A stretch of 64,000 bases of DNA from Strobilurus pachycystidiatus (GCA_019915135.1 JAHLMK010000039.1:47515-111514); one strand, 5' to 3'. Shown: positions 1 through 10,860, counted from the stretch's first letter. Notes: a model not told the origin generated them from the letters alone. Numbers and translations: made by a program.

Positions 1-333
1 TGAAGGCCAATTTTCCGCCGGGGTGGCGCCTGCCGCACAACTGTGCAGCCCGCTCCCGGCCCAGGCGGATGGCTCTCTCTCATCGGGCTACAACGCGACA
101 GTTTGGAAGCGATGCAGCACCGATGCGAGGGTGAATGGTCGTGGGAATGTGGTGATGGACTGCGAGCAGCGACAGGGCTTACGCGCCCAAGAAAATGGAA
201 TTTGGTCGTCCAGCGGCTGCGTCGTCATTGTCGTTGACCGCGCGTCGTTCTCGTTGATATTAGTTGTATTCCTGCGCTGGGCCTAGTCATATGCGTGCCG
301 TTGTCAGGCTGGGGGGAAGGTCCTAGAGATCCC
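1..333. repeat. Host tandem repeat, unit A, left part
   Basis: This stretch matches, with divergence, the sequence at about 10035-10275: GTTTGGAAGC near 100 matches 10109, and GGCTTACGCG near 177 matches 10195. It is the left part of a unit that continues at 754-1057 and 9757-10030 once two insertions are removed. No convincing gene was seen in it. Confidence 0.65.
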
Positions 334-761
334 CACGAGTTATTCAATGATCTGAACCTTGATCCTCAGAGAGGATATTCTCTTCAAAATTAAATAAACC
401 TTGATCCTTTTAATGATTCTTAAGTTTGAATCATTGAGCAGTTCAAATTAAGGATCATTGAATGATCCTTCTATGTTTGGGTGATAAATGTCTGATCTCT
501 AATAGAATATGCATGCATAATCATCAATATGTATCATTGAAAGCTGTTTAAGTACTGTGAAAGCTTTTTTGTACTTGTATTTGCATAAAGTTAATGATTC
601 AACAATGATCCTTCAATGATTTTTATCTTCAGTGAATGAACCTTAATCCTTACAATGATCCTTAGGTTCAGATCATTGACATGTTAATGATTTGAACTTC
701 GGATCAAAGTCAAGGTTCGGATCAAGGATATCCTTTACTTCTAATGACTCGTGAAGATCTT
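326..761. mobile_element. hAT-type MITE (334-753) with decayed TSD
   Basis: The element is 420 bp and AT-rich, with many copies of the word AATGATCCTT. Its ends are inverted: CACGAGTTATT at 334 and the reverse complement of CACGAGTCATT ending at 753. The flanking 8-mers are GAGATCCC (326-333) and AAGATCTT (754-761). They differ only by transitions, as expected of an old 8-bp hAT-style duplication. No transposase is encoded, so it is non-autonomous. It interrupts unit A of the host tandem repeat. Confidence 0.6.
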
Positions 762-1057
762 TAGAAGGTTCAGAGACTGAAAAAGATAGCTTACCTGCTT
801 GGCAGGACCCCGCAGTGGCCTGCCAAGCCCCGTACCCATCCCACGCGCCCGGGCAGCCGCATCCGCGGTGCCTAAACCCCTGCCCATAACCCCTCCGTCG
901 TCGGCGGCGACATCCGTGAGCGTGGAGGCCTCGCATTGAGGGCTTACACAAACGGCAGCCTCGTCAAACGAGGGCTTACGCGCTACCAGGCGACTGAGCG
1001 TCATCCACGCCGTTTGCGAGGCGTGGAGACAGTGCAAAGGTGCAAGTGGTCGAGGAT
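754..1057. repeat. Host tandem repeat, unit A, middle part
   Basis: It matches 10340-10575, including the words CGGGCA.CCGCATCCG.GGTGC and GGCGTGGAGAC. The last 14 bases (1044-1057) are the left target-site duplication of the LINE. The unit resumes at 9757 with the AGTCCGAAGGGGGCGTGTGAG type sequence also found near 10590. Confidence 0.7.
1044..1057. repeat. Left target-site duplication of the LINE
   Basis: AAGTGGTCGAGGAT at 1044-1057 is repeated exactly at 9743-9756, directly after the poly-A run. The first two A bases could belong to the tail on the right-hand side, so the duplication is 12-14 bp. This fixes the 5' end of the LINE at 1058. Confidence 0.9.
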
Positions 1058-1784
1058 CCCCTTGGAATAGGAGCACCATGTGATCCGGCACCGAGCCTTT
1101 TCGCGGCCCAAGGGGATAAGTACCTCATATAAGGGAAACTAATACGGTGTGTCGGCGCTCCCAGCAGCGTGCGGCGCCCACAAAGAACCAGTGGGTCGAC
1201 ACAAGACGAGTGTCGGGCAAACGCAGAAAATAAGCCGGATGCCGACGTAGAGCGGAGCTCTCCGAATCCCCGCAGAAAATAAGTCGGGACGGGTGTATAA
1301 TCATAAACACCACGCATATACACAATTAAAATGCAAACGCCCCACGATGAGCAGGAGCCCAGTGGCGACTGCGAAGGCTACGAGCCGACCGCGAGGCAAG
1401 ACAGAAGATCGGAAAAACCGGAAGGGGGTACAGCCACCCCAAACCTTCTCTGACAAGTACCACACCGATCATGCAGAAAAATACGAATAGAGCCCAACAC
1501 GGTAGCCGCACCCGCGACGAGAGCCAAAGCCGCTCGCGCACCCGAGGCGAAAAACAAAAGGACCGACAAAGGTCTAGAGAGCGAAGCGTCAGCAGAGCTC
1601 AGGAAGCAGACCGAAGTAGGAAAATGCCAACCGCACAGTCGAGTCGCTAACGACCTACACCTCAGAACGGGGCCGCAGAAACGAAGAAACCCAGGCCGAG
1701 TACCCGAGGCCCGACACCACCTTCACCCCGAGCAGGAGACACAACATCGCGTCCAAACCGAGGACGGACGGCGTCTACACCGAA
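1058..1784 (+). other. LINE 5' untranslated region
   Basis: About 0.7 kb between the left TSD and the first ORF1-like reading frame. It is GC-rich and contains no long open frame that looks coding. An internal promoter would be expected here for a LINE, but I could not identify a specific motif. Confidence 0.5.
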
Positions 1785-3658
1785 ATGGTCGACGCGAGCG
1801 AACTTCTCAGCGCGACGGACCCAGCCAACAAGCCGGCAAAGGGAGCGCCCGACCACGCCATCCCCTCCCTGGACAAACATGGAGAGGAGACCGAGGCTCT
1901 GAACCCCGAACCCGACTCCCCGCAGAACGTTTCCCAGAGCCCAACCCGTCCGGATAGCGAGAAATTCGCTGAGAAAGGAAAGGGCAAGGAAAACAGGGAG
2001 GTAGAAGCTGATGCAGACTTCGACGCGGAGGCTGACGCTGACGCCGAAGACGCCGAAGATGACAACGACGACGACGACGGACCTACCCCACGCCCGCCGA
2101 AGGGCGAGAACGCGTCGAAAACGGACGATGCCCAACCCCAACCCTCCCCAACCCCGCAGCGAGGAAACCGACATCGTTCACCCACCGTCCCAGACCGGAC
2201 AGGGTCCCAGAAACCCAGGAGCCCGCCGGCGCCTTCCGCTGGACAGGCACGGAGTACAAGGCCTACGACGAAGACGGGGGAAGCGATACCGCCCCACAAA
2301 GAGGAAGGACCCCAAGGTAGAAGTCGACCTGACCCAACCACCCCTCGCTCACGCCGTTCAGGAGGTCGCAGAACCCGCAAACCCCCAAGAAGCAGCCCAA
2401 ACCCAGGAGGGAGCCGAGCCGCGAGGATGACGAGGACGAAGATATGCACTTCGCGTCTCCAACTCGTGAACCGGAATACGACGACAGCTACAGGACACGC
2501 TTCAACGGCCCCCCACACCCCCACTCCCACACTGGCATGAGCTCCCCCTCTCCTCCCCCTGCAAGGAGAGCGAGATCGTCGAGCGTCCTCCCCCCTCTAC
2601 GTAGGAAGCTAGCGAGGATGGACGAACCACTATCCGGCAACCGCCACATCGAACTTCGCCGCGACCTCACCACAATCCTGAGGAACGTCGCCGACGACTT
2701 CCTCCTCGACATCGCCGATGACGTCGAAAGTATCTACGTCCCGATCATCATCTGGGGAGGAGGCGACGCTCTCATTCGAGAAACGGAGGGCTTCATCGAG
2801 ACGCTCCAGAAGGGCATAGCTTCCCTGAGCGCAGATGCGAAGTTCTGCAGTATCCACGTTCCCCCCCCGCTCGCCGAGAAGAAACCGTTGGTTCGCAACA
2901 AGAAAGGGAAACTTGTCCCGGTCAACAACAGGTTTCGCGCACCCTACACAGTCTGGATAGGCGACATAACGCCAACGTTCAAAAGTCAACTCGAGCTCCT
3001 CGAACCCCTCATCGTTGCTGGCGAACACCTCACCTTCTCAGTACACAACGCGGGAGGCGACTTCCCATCCTTCCAGTTCATCATGGCGTGTAAGACGCCG
3101 CTGACCGACCACAGTCCTGGAAACCAACAGAGGGTCACGAACATCGTCGCCAACGCCCTCAGGAATAGCCCGGAGTTCAACAGGATGGTAAAAGTCGCCT
3201 TCCCCGACTGGACTCCGACGGCGCTCCGCGAGAAAGCGGAGGAGATCCTCGAAGGTATCAAGGTCACCCCCTACGTCCACGAGAGCACCACTGCGGGGAG
3301 ATTCGAGGCGTGGCAGTTATACCTCGACTGCCCGCTCAAAGAACGGCGCTACTACATGTCCTTCCGCGAGATGGTCAAGAAGACCCCCTACAAGAAGGGC
3401 CCCACCCGCTTCACCATTTTTGACGAGAAGGACATCGAATGTCACCTTTGCAAGGGTGTCGACCACAACTCTGGTCTCTGCCCGTGGCCCGAAATTCCAG
3501 GATGGATGGGGCCGACGAAGAACACTACGTACGGGGCGCAGTTCAAAAGAAGGGAGACAGCGAAGATTCGGGCTGAAGATAGTACCGCAATCCCGTCAAC
3601 GTCGGCGAAGCCGTCGAAGAGCGGCAGCTCTAAGACCTCAACTGGCAAGTCGCGCTAA
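1785..3658 (+). pseudogene. LINE ORF1 (gag-like), N-terminal part frame-shifted
   Basis: The C-terminal core reads openly from 2333 to 3658 (first ATG at 2444, 404 aa). Near its end is a zinc knuckle, CHLCKGVDHNSGLC, at about residues 331-344, followed by a basic Ser/Lys-rich tail. Upstream the coding signal jumps frames. An acidic Asp/Ala/Glu-rich segment starts at 1785 in frame 3. A segment around 2231-2317 (GAFRWTGTEYKAYDEDGG) reads in frame 2. A proline/glutamine-rich segment up to 2430 reads in frame 1, and the core returns to frame 2. An ORF1 protein would bind LINE RNA to form the retrotransposition particle. Either the N-terminal part is broken here by small indels, or translation starts at 2444. 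Confidence 0.7.
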
Positions 3659-4138
3659 TCTTCTCGAGTCGGACTTTTGATTGTATCCTACTCATCTATG
3701 CTTTATGCCTATGCACTATGAATATGAAATATGTCTATGCATTTCGGAGACCGTAAGCTTAGAACCCCACTCGAACTGGGCGAGATGGGCGGCCAGGATA
3801 GGCCTAAACCAGGTGAGTAGCTATAGACCTAGCAGCGGGGTGGTGTTCTGCTGTGAGGGGATCTACTTACATGGACACCAAACGGCGATGAGAAAGTCGT
3901 ACCGGCAGCCCCGGTAGGTCTTCGAGGTGAGGGAGTCCCAGTCCCCGAGCTGAGAAGGCCATTTTTCACTCTTTTAACTGACAACATACTGAATATAACA
4001 AACTACAGGTGGATATATGAATCGGGCACGGGATCCCGGTCTTCTTTCTACGGAGGGGGCGACGACTCGGCTGCTGGTCAGACCCACGATGATGTAGTCG
4101 AAGTTAACGGAAGCAGGCAAAAATCTCCGAGCCAGAAT
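3659..4138 (+). other. LINE inter-ORF spacer
   Basis: About 480 bases separate ORF1 from the first in-frame ATG of ORF2. The ORF2 frame is open back to 3857 without an ATG, so reinitiation or another start mechanism is possible. An intron-like pair (GTGAGT at 3813 and CTACAG at 4003-4008) occurs here but does not join the ORFs. Confidence 0.5.
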
Positions 4139-7100
4139 ATGACAAGGAGTGTCGCCAAGTTAGGCGGCGGCTCAAAGAACCCGAGCCAGGACTCAGAGAA
4201 CCCGAGTCCATCCCAGAGCGAAAGCACTGAGGCCTCCCAAAGAACCCCGGGAGAAAAATCTCCGAGCCGCGAACAGGCGAGGAGTGCCGCCGAGATTGGC
4301 GGTGGCTCACAGAACCCGAGCCGGGACTCAATGAACCCGAGCCCACCCCAGCACATCAGAGCTGATACCACCCAAGATAGGGGAGGTACGAACGAGGGGA
4401 ATACAAATCCCCCAACCACCCGGAGATCACCTCAAGAGGGTAATCCCGAGGGAAGAAGTGGGACACACCCACAAGCGACCGAAGAGAGACGCAGGGAATC
4501 ATCCAATGAAGAACAGCGCCCACCTGGCGGAAGAACGCCGACCCCAAGAGTAGGAGGGAGAAGACAGAACCTGAGAAGAGGGAGGCAGTCCCCGAAGACG
4601 ACAAAAGCCGCAATAAAGATAGCCGCACTAAATATTAGAGGGCACGGCAACACCAATCCCTTCAATCCGAACAACAAGTGGAACCACTTGAACCAACTGA
4701 TGAGAACTGAAAAGATCGGCATCCTAATAGTAGGAGAAGCGCACCTGAATGAAAGAAGACACGAACGCGTCTCGCAGGCCTTCGGAAACCAACTAAAAAT
4801 ATTCTATTCAGAGAACAGCGGAGGAAGCGAAAACGCCAAAGGCGTCGCAATAGTACTCAATAAAAAACTGACGAATACGGACAACGTACTGACATGGGAC
4901 ATAGTCCCCGGAAGAGCAATGCAAATCAACATGGAATGGCACGGCGGAAAAAGACTGACGATCCTCGGGATCTACGCAGATAATGCAGCGAGAGAGAACG
5001 AGAAACTCTGGAGGGACATAGCCACCTTCTTCAGCGAGAACCCAAGAATACCCAAACCAGACATTCTGGCGGGAGACATGAACTTTGTCGAGGAAGGAAT
5101 AGACCGAATGCCACCTAATGACGACAACCAACACACTGTCGACGCCTTTGACGACCTAAAAGATGATCTGGATCTAATAGACGGATGGAGAAACACGTAC
5201 CCAGATACGCTCGACTTCACGTTCTCACACCCACACGGCAAATCCAGGCTGGACAGAATATACGTCCGACGAACGAACTTTGATAATACAAGGGAATGGG
5301 TGATAGCCCCGAGCGGGATTTCAACAGATCACTACATGGTCTCCGCAATGATAGCGTGCGACGACGCACCGGAGACCGGAAAAGGAAGACGAGTGCTCCC
5401 AAAGCACATTTTCAGAGACAAGACCTTCTTAACCAAAACAAAACAATGGGGAAGAGAGGCACTGGAAAAGATAAAGCAAATCAAGACCACGGGGACCAGA
5501 ACACAGTCTGTGAACGCCCAGACGGTCTATGCGGAATGGAAAGAGAAAACAAGACACCTAGGCTTCGAGAGAAGTAAGATCAAGATATCGAGAACCCAAC
5601 GAGAACTCCGAGAACTGCAAATTGACCGCGACGGAATACTGAACGACGCGTCCCGTCCCAGAGAAGAAATAATACACCAAACTGGAATCCTCGAAAAGCG
5701 CATCGCAGAACTCAAACAAAGGGAACATAACCGTTCCAGACACAACCTCAAGGTCAAGATGCGGATCGAGGGAGAAACAATGACCAAGTCCTGGTTCGAG
5801 ATGGGAAAACAAAGAACCCCGAGAGAACTCTTCCGTGCGCTAGACACAGGCCGCAAAACAAGAGACGGTAGAAAGATTTACCAGAAAGACTCGAGAAAGA
5901 TGGCGGACATACTGAAGTCACACCACTCCAACTTACAAAACGACGGGATCACACAAGAGAACATGGATTCGAGAGACCAAGACATAAAAGACGTGCTAGA
6001 TAACGTCCATCTTGACATCCCCGAAGGCCTAATGGATCAACTGGAGTCCGAATTGAGTGAGGCTGAACTCATATACGTCCTCAAACGCCTAGCAAACGGA
6101 AAAGCGGCCGGAATAGATGGACTGACATACGAATTCTGGAAGATGCTGTGGGATGAGTACAATAAAGACCGAAACAGCGAAGACGACGACACACTCAACA
6201 TAGTGGAACTGCTCATTGCAGTCTTCAACGATATAGAAACCCACGGCATAGTGGAAGGGACCCACTTCTGCGACGGGTGGATGTGCCCGATCTATAAGAA
6301 GAACGAAAAGACAGACCCGGCGAACTACCGCCCGATAACCCTGTTGAACTCGGACTACAAAATCATGACTAAGATGCTCGCATTCAGGATAGCAGAGGTC
6401 GCACCGAAAATCATCCATAAAAACCAAGCAGGATTCATCCCGGGGAGGAGCATCCACGACCAAGTAAAACTGGTCCGAACAATCATCGACTATGCCGAAG
6501 TCACTGAGACAAACGGAATAATCATCGCACTCGACCAGGAAAAGGCCTATGACAAGATCGCACATGACTACCTGTGGAGAACGCTAGAGGCCTTCGAGAT
6601 CCTGAAGAGGTTCATTGAAACAATCAAAGCACTATACCATGATGCAGACACCCAAGTAATGGTAAACGGATTCCTAAGCAAGCCGTACAAAGTGACACGA
6701 GGCGTCCGGCAAGGCGACCCGCTATCGTGCATAGTTTTCGACATAGCCATCGAACCGCTGGCGATGATGTTGAGGAACTCCAACCTACACGGCCTCGACA
6801 TCCCGGGCGACCCAAACCTCGAACGCCTAATAGCCCAGCTGTTTGCCGATGACACAACAACCGTCCTATCGGAGGAAGACGACTACGAGGAACTTAAGTC
6901 AATACTCGACAAGTGGTGTAGGGCGTCGAGAGCTAAGTTCAACATAAGTAAAACGGAAGGCATACCTATCGGGACGCCAGAATACCGACGCAGCCTACTA
7001 GAGACCAGGCAGCTAAACCAACACAGCAATCCGCTCCCGAATGAGGTGAAACTAGCCCAGGAGGGGACCGCTGTAAGAATCCTAGGAGGGTGGCCGGGGA

Positions 7101-9508
7101 ATAAAACGAACGCCGCAGCACCATGGGGAAAGATTCTAGACAACGTAGACGCAAGGCTGAAAACGTGGGAAACCCCCCACCCCACGATGGAAGGCAGGAA
7201 GATCGTCGCCTCGACTATCGTCGGAGGCGTGACACAATACCTAGCAATGGTTCAAGGGATGCCGAAGGCGATCACGACCAGGCTAGACAGAAGAATAAGA
7301 AAATTCGTATGGGCAGAGAAATCACCGACCGTAAACGTGGACGTGATGAGGCTCCCACTACCAAAGGGCGGGAGAGGAATCCTGGATCTCGAGTTGAGGA
7401 ACGAAGCGATGAACCTCATGTGGCTAAAATCATACCTAAACTTCGGCCCTGATAGGGCCCTGTGGACCTTCTTCGCGGACGCGATAGTCAGACACCATGC
7501 AACAGCACAGATACAAATTCAAGAAGACTTAATGGACAACATCTTCCTCCAATCCTGGGAGGCGAGCAACCTCCCCAAAGACCTACACGATATGTTCAAG
7601 ATAGGGAAGGAGTATGGACTCAGACTTGAAGGACTCGCCTTCAGCAGAGAAACAATCGGAAATATGCCAATTTGGCTCCATAAGGAGGCCGACCCAAGAG
7701 CGCGCCGCCTCTTACACTCTAAAGAGAGTAGATGCCTACAGAACCGGCACAAAATAAAGTCAGTCAAGGACGCGGAAACCCTAGCACGAAGAGGACTACA
7801 GAACAGGCACCGGGGTAAATGCAAGTGTCAACTCTGTGCACTCACAAGACGAGAAACGCGTGAGAAATCAAGTCAGACATGCCCACACCCGCGGCAATGC
7901 TACCAAAGAGCAAAGGAGCTTCTGGACTGCCTCCCACAGAAATGGAACCCGATGTACACACAACCGGAAGACTTCGAGAGCGCACCGACACCCTCGGAAG
8001 AGGTAGAAGAAAACCCGAATATGTTTACCTTCGACAGGAGACTAACAGCGACCGACGGAATCAGAGGCGCATTCCGAGTCTTCACGGAAGGAAAAACATC
8101 TAACAAAACCCTAAATTGCGAACAGATCGGGGACGAAGCCCCCGAACCCGAGTCAGTCTATACAGATGGCTCATGCCTATACAACGGCGACGAAAACGCA
8201 CAAGCTGGTGCGGGAATATGGTTCGGGGAGGACGACGACAGGAACACCTGTGTGAGACTCCCTCCGAACATCGAACAGTCGAACAACGCTGGCAAAATCG
8301 TCGCGGTTAAAATCGCCACAGAAGAGTCACTGGAACACAAAAGATTAGACCTAAAAAGCGACTCAAAGCACACCATAAAAGGCCTGACAGAAAGGCTTCA
8401 GCACAACGAAGATATAGGATACATAGGCCTCAGCTCTGCAACCCTGTTCCAAGTAACGGCAGCAAGACTGAGGGAACGGAAAACAAACTCAACACTGACC
8501 TGGGTGAAAGGCCATGACGGCGAACGTGGAAATGAAGAAGCCGACCGCCTCGCGGGCGAGGGAGCGGAAAAAGCTGAACCCTCAGAGGTAGACCTAGATA
8601 TCCCTCCAGAACTCTGTCTAACAGGCGCGAAACTATCCTGCCTGACACAAAGACTTGCATACAGAGCGATTAGAGATCGCAAGATGCGCAGCACGGCCAA
8701 GAAGTACCTCGACAACGTCAATAGGAGACAGACAGCCGTGAACGTCGAAAGAGCGCGTTACGGAGGAGCCGAACTAAGCAAAGGAATCCCCACCGACCGG
8801 AAGATATGGAAGTCGATAAGAAGCCCAATGTTCAGTAAACAGAACCGCTTCTTCCTATGGATGTGCATGCACGGGGCCTATAAAATAGGCCCATACTGGT
8901 TCAAATACTCGGACGAGAGGAAAGACAGAGGCACATGCCTAGAATGCAACGAGACTGAGGACATGGACCACATCCTCACAAAGTGTAGTGCGACGGGTCA
9001 AGCAGAAGTCTGGAAACTCGTCAGAGAACTATGGCGAGGTAAACACTCCCATTTCCGGAAACCCAATTTCGGTATGATCCTCGGGACAGGTCTTGCCAGA
9101 CTGGAAACCGCGGAGGGAAAACCAAGAAGGGGGGAGACGAGACTGTACAAGATAGCAGTCATAGAAGCCACATACCTGATATGGCTTCTAAGAAACCAGA
9201 GAGTCATCCCGGATGAAGAAACTGGAACCCATAACAACGCTGCAACCGTACCGGAAATCAGGAACCGCTTCATAGCAGCGATAAACGAGAGACTGAAGAT
9301 CGACGTTGCTCAAACGAACGCCAAAAGGTTCGGACGAAAAGCCATAAAGAAGCATATTGTCCTGGAAACGTGGCGAGGGGTGCTGAAAGACGAGAAGAAC
9401 CTCCCCGAAGACTGGATCGGGGAGACCGGGGTTTTAGTGGGTATGGAGCCGGAGACGGCACACCACGCAGTATCACAACGAGGAGGGGGAGGAGTGCGAA
9501 GGTTATGA
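4139..9508 (+). CDS. LINE ORF2: endonuclease, reverse transcriptase and RNase H
   Basis: A 1789-aa open frame. Residues 1-150 are low-complexity (Ser/Pro/Arg) and contain an internal duplication. An AP-type endonuclease follows: AALNIRGHG near 162, GEAHLNE near 199, GDMNFVEE near 313, SRLDRIYV near 365 and STDHYMV near 395. The reverse transcriptase has GKAAGIDGLTYEFW near 652, GFIPGRS near 764, GVRQGDPLSC near 854 and the catalytic FADD near 901. An RNase H domain begins at YTDGSC near 1340, with TWVKGHDG further on. A C-terminal CLECNETEDMDHILTKC (C-x2-C...H-x4-C) lies near 1599. Together these nick the target and copy the RNA by target-primed reverse transcription. The frame is uninterrupted and the catalytic motifs are present. 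ATG 4139 is the first in-frame start. Confidence 0.93.
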   Translation: MTRSVAKLGGGSKNPSQDSENPSPSQSESTEASQRTPGEKSPSREQARSAAEIGGGSQNPSRDSMNPSPPQHIRADTTQDRGGTNEGNTNPPTTRRSPQEGNPEGRSGTHPQATEERRRESSNEEQRPPGGRTPTPRVGGRRQNLRRGRQSPKTTKAAIKIAALNIRGHGNTNPFNPNNKWNHLNQLMRTEKIGILIVGEAHLNERRHERVSQAFGNQLKIFYSENSGGSENAKGVAIVLNKKLTNTDNVLTWDIVPGRAMQINMEWHGGKRLTILGIYADNAARENEKLWRDIATFFSENPRIPKPDILAGDMNFVEEGIDRMPPNDDNQHTVDAFDDLKDDLDLIDGWRNTYPDTLDFTFSHPHGKSRLDRIYVRRTNFDNTREWVIAPSGISTDHYMVSAMIACDDAPETGKGRRVLPKHIFRDKTFLTKTKQWGREALEKIKQIKTTGTRTQSVNAQTVYAEWKEKTRHLGFERSKIKISRTQRELRELQIDRDGILNDASRPREEIIHQTGILEKRIAELKQREHNRSRHNLKVKMRIEGETMTKSWFEMGKQRTPRELFRALDTGRKTRDGRKIYQKDSRKMADILKSHHSNLQNDGITQENMDSRDQDIKDVLDNVHLDIPEGLMDQLESELSEAELIYVLKRLANGKAAGIDGLTYEFWKMLWDEYNKDRNSEDDDTLNIVELLIAVFNDIETHGIVEGTHFCDGWMCPIYKKNEKTDPANYRPITLLNSDYKIMTKMLAFRIAEVAPKIIHKNQAGFIPGRSIHDQVKLVRTIIDYAEVTETNGIIIALDQEKAYDKIAHDYLWRTLEAFEILKRFIETIKALYHDADTQVMVNGFLSKPYKVTRGVRQGDPLSCIVFDIAIEPLAMMLRNSNLHGLDIPGDPNLERLIAQLFADDTTTVLSEEDDYEELKSILDKWCRASRAKFNISKTEGIPIGTPEYRRSLLETRQLNQHSNPLPNEVKLAQEGTAVRILGGWPGNKTNAAAPWGKILDNVDARLKTWETPHPTMEGRKIVASTIVGGVTQYLAMVQGMPKAITTRLDRRIRKFVWAEKSPTVNVDVMRLPLPKGGRGILDLELRNEAMNLMWLKSYLNFGPDRALWTFFADAIVRHHATAQIQIQEDLMDNIFLQSWEASNLPKDLHDMFKIGKEYGLRLEGLAFSRETIGNMPIWLHKEADPRARRLLHSKESRCLQNRHKIKSVKDAETLARRGLQNRHRGKCKCQLCALTRRETREKSSQTCPHPRQCYQRAKELLDCLPQKWNPMYTQPEDFESAPTPSEEVEENPNMFTFDRRLTATDGIRGAFRVFTEGKTSNKTLNCEQIGDEAPEPESVYTDGSCLYNGDENAQAGAGIWFGEDDDRNTCVRLPPNIEQSNNAGKIVAVKIATEESLEHKRLDLKSDSKHTIKGLTERLQHNEDIGYIGLSSATLFQVTAARLRERKTNSTLTWVKGHDGERGNEEADRLAGEGAEKAEPSEVDLDIPPELCLTGAKLSCLTQRLAYRAIRDRKMRSTAKKYLDNVNRRQTAVNVERARYGGAELSKGIPTDRKIWKSIRSPMFSKQNRFFLWMCMHGAYKIGPYWFKYSDERKDRGTCLECNETEDMDHILTKCSATGQAEVWKLVRELWRGKHSHFRKPNFGMILGTGLARLETAEGKPRRGETRLYKIAVIEATYLIWLLRNQRVIPDEETGTHNNAATVPEIRNRFIAAINERLKIDVAQTNAKRFGRKAIKKHIVLETWRGVLKDEKNLPEDWIGETGVLVGMEPETAHHAVSQRGGGGVRRL

Positions 9509-9744
9509 AGAAGAATATGCCGTATGATCTATGACTATTTATTGGAGGGGAGGGTACGGAGAGGGCGATACTGCGGGACCGAGTCCCACACTTTGTGCGT
9601 AAAGCATTTCCCTGGGGTGAGTTGTACGAATGGGGTCGAGAGTCCTCATATACCAAGCGAGCTCGGGCGGACGACTATGTCGGAGTACTTTGTACCTTAC
9701 CGTACCGAACTGAACACGCTTCCACCAAAAAAAAAAAAAAAAAA
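9509..9744 (+). other. LINE 3' UTR and poly-A tail
   Basis: The 3' UTR ends in 18 consecutive A (9727-9744), directly followed by the right target-site duplication. A homopolymer tail rather than a short tandem repeat suggests copying of a polyadenylated transcript. Confidence 0.85.
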
Positions 9745-9756
9745 GTGGTCGAGGAT
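9743..9756. repeat. Right target-site duplication of the LINE
   Basis: Exact copy of 1044-1057 immediately after the poly-A tail. The host tandem repeat unit A resumes at 9757. Confidence 0.9.
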
Positions 9757-10860
9757 TAGATGGTGGTAAGTCCGAAGGGGGCGTGTGAGGTGTGTGGAGG
9801 CTGGATGGCAGCTCTATAACGAGCTGCCATCGTGGCAAGAGGAGAGATGCGGTTCGATCGTCTGCACGAACGATCGGACCAAATACCCTGATCATCGAGC
9901 TCGACGACCAACGAGCGAGCGAGATTCCTCGAGCTCACAGCTGTCGACGACGCAGAATTGAAGCGGAATGGAATAGTACACAGAAACAGAGATTGACAAA
10001 TGCGAGGGCCGTATTCAAGCGGGATGACAATGAGGCTGCACAATGATGCAGCCTGCGTCTGGCCCAGCATGATGGCATACCCTCCCATTGAGCAGTAGCG
10101 CAACCGTTTGGAAGCAATGCCACATCAATGTGAGGGCTGGTGGGGAGTGAGGAGTAATGGTGAAAATGAGAGCAGCCTCCGCACACAGCGGCAAGGCTTA
10201 CGCGGTTGAGAGTATATACAGCACGGTCGTTTGCGGTCAAGGGTATATCCAGCGTGGTCGTTTGTCATCGTTGTCGTTCCCAATCCGTCATCGTTGCCCA
10301 AACAAAGAAGCTTCAACAGCAGAAAAAACATACCAACTTGACGCAGGCGGTATGCCAGCCCAGCTCCATCCTCCGCACCCGGGCAATCGCATCCGTGGTG
10401 CTGCATCCCCCTCCACATTTCTATGCCCATGCGTCGTCCAGAAGCTTGTAGGCCTCACATTGGGGGCTTGCAGGGTCGGCGTCGGCAACGAATGGCGGCG
10501 TACGCGCGGACTGGGTGTCAAAATTATCCGGGCCATTTATGGGCGTGGAGACGGTGTCGGAGTGCAAATTGTCTGGTATTCAATAGCGGCGAGTCCAAAG
10601 AAGGCGTGTGAGAAGTTTGGAAGCTGGATGTCAGCTCATCGTTGCGCTGCCATCATAGTAGGAGAAGGAGATGGGGCTGCGATTGTTTTCCTGATGATCG
10701 GACCAAGCGCTGTTGGCCCGTGCGTGAGCGATGTCCTCATCCAAGCTGACAATTCTAGTGTGCAGAAGTGTACAGCAGTGAGTCCAGAGAGGGTGCGGGA
10801 GAAGTTTACAGGCTGGGTGGCAGCTCGTCATTGAGCTGTGGTGGTGGTTGAGAAAAAAGA
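9757..10860. repeat. Host tandem repeat: end of unit A, unit B, part of unit C
   Basis: Three diverged copies in a row can be recognised. The word G.GAGTCC...GAGG.G.G.GAG..GTTT..AGGCTGG.TGGCAGCTC recurs near 9771, 10588 and 10771. Unit B runs from about 10035 to 10775, and a third copy breaks off near 10860. Unit length is roughly 700 bases once insertions are removed. A 225-codon open frame at 10157-10834 is most likely a by-product of the GC-rich repeat. I do not know its function. Confidence 0.65.

Larger units (their letters stand above)
1058..9744 (+). mobile_element. Full-length non-LTR retrotransposon (LINE)
   Basis: This is an 8.7-kb element bounded by an exact 12-14 bp target-site duplication and ending in a run of 18 A. 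It carries a gag-like ORF1 and an ORF2 with AP-type endonuclease, reverse transcriptase, RNase H and a C-terminal CCHC-like finger. That order is typical of the Tad1/I group of LINEs. No inverted or long terminal repeats are present. The insertion lies inside a host tandem repeat unit. ORF2 is uninterrupted, but ORF1 has frame shifts in its N-terminal part. This copy is therefore probably recent, but whether it is autonomous is unclear. Confidence 0.92.

Noticed and set aside
3813..4008. Intron-like GTGAGT...CTACAG pair between LINE ORF1 and ORF2
   Set aside because: Splicing does not join ORF1 to ORF2 in any frame, and an intron should be lost on retrotransposition. Treated as chance.
10157..10834. 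225-codon open frame as a protein gene
   Set aside because: It lies entirely in the tandem repeat, has no recognisable motif, and is not conserved as an open frame in the other repeat unit.
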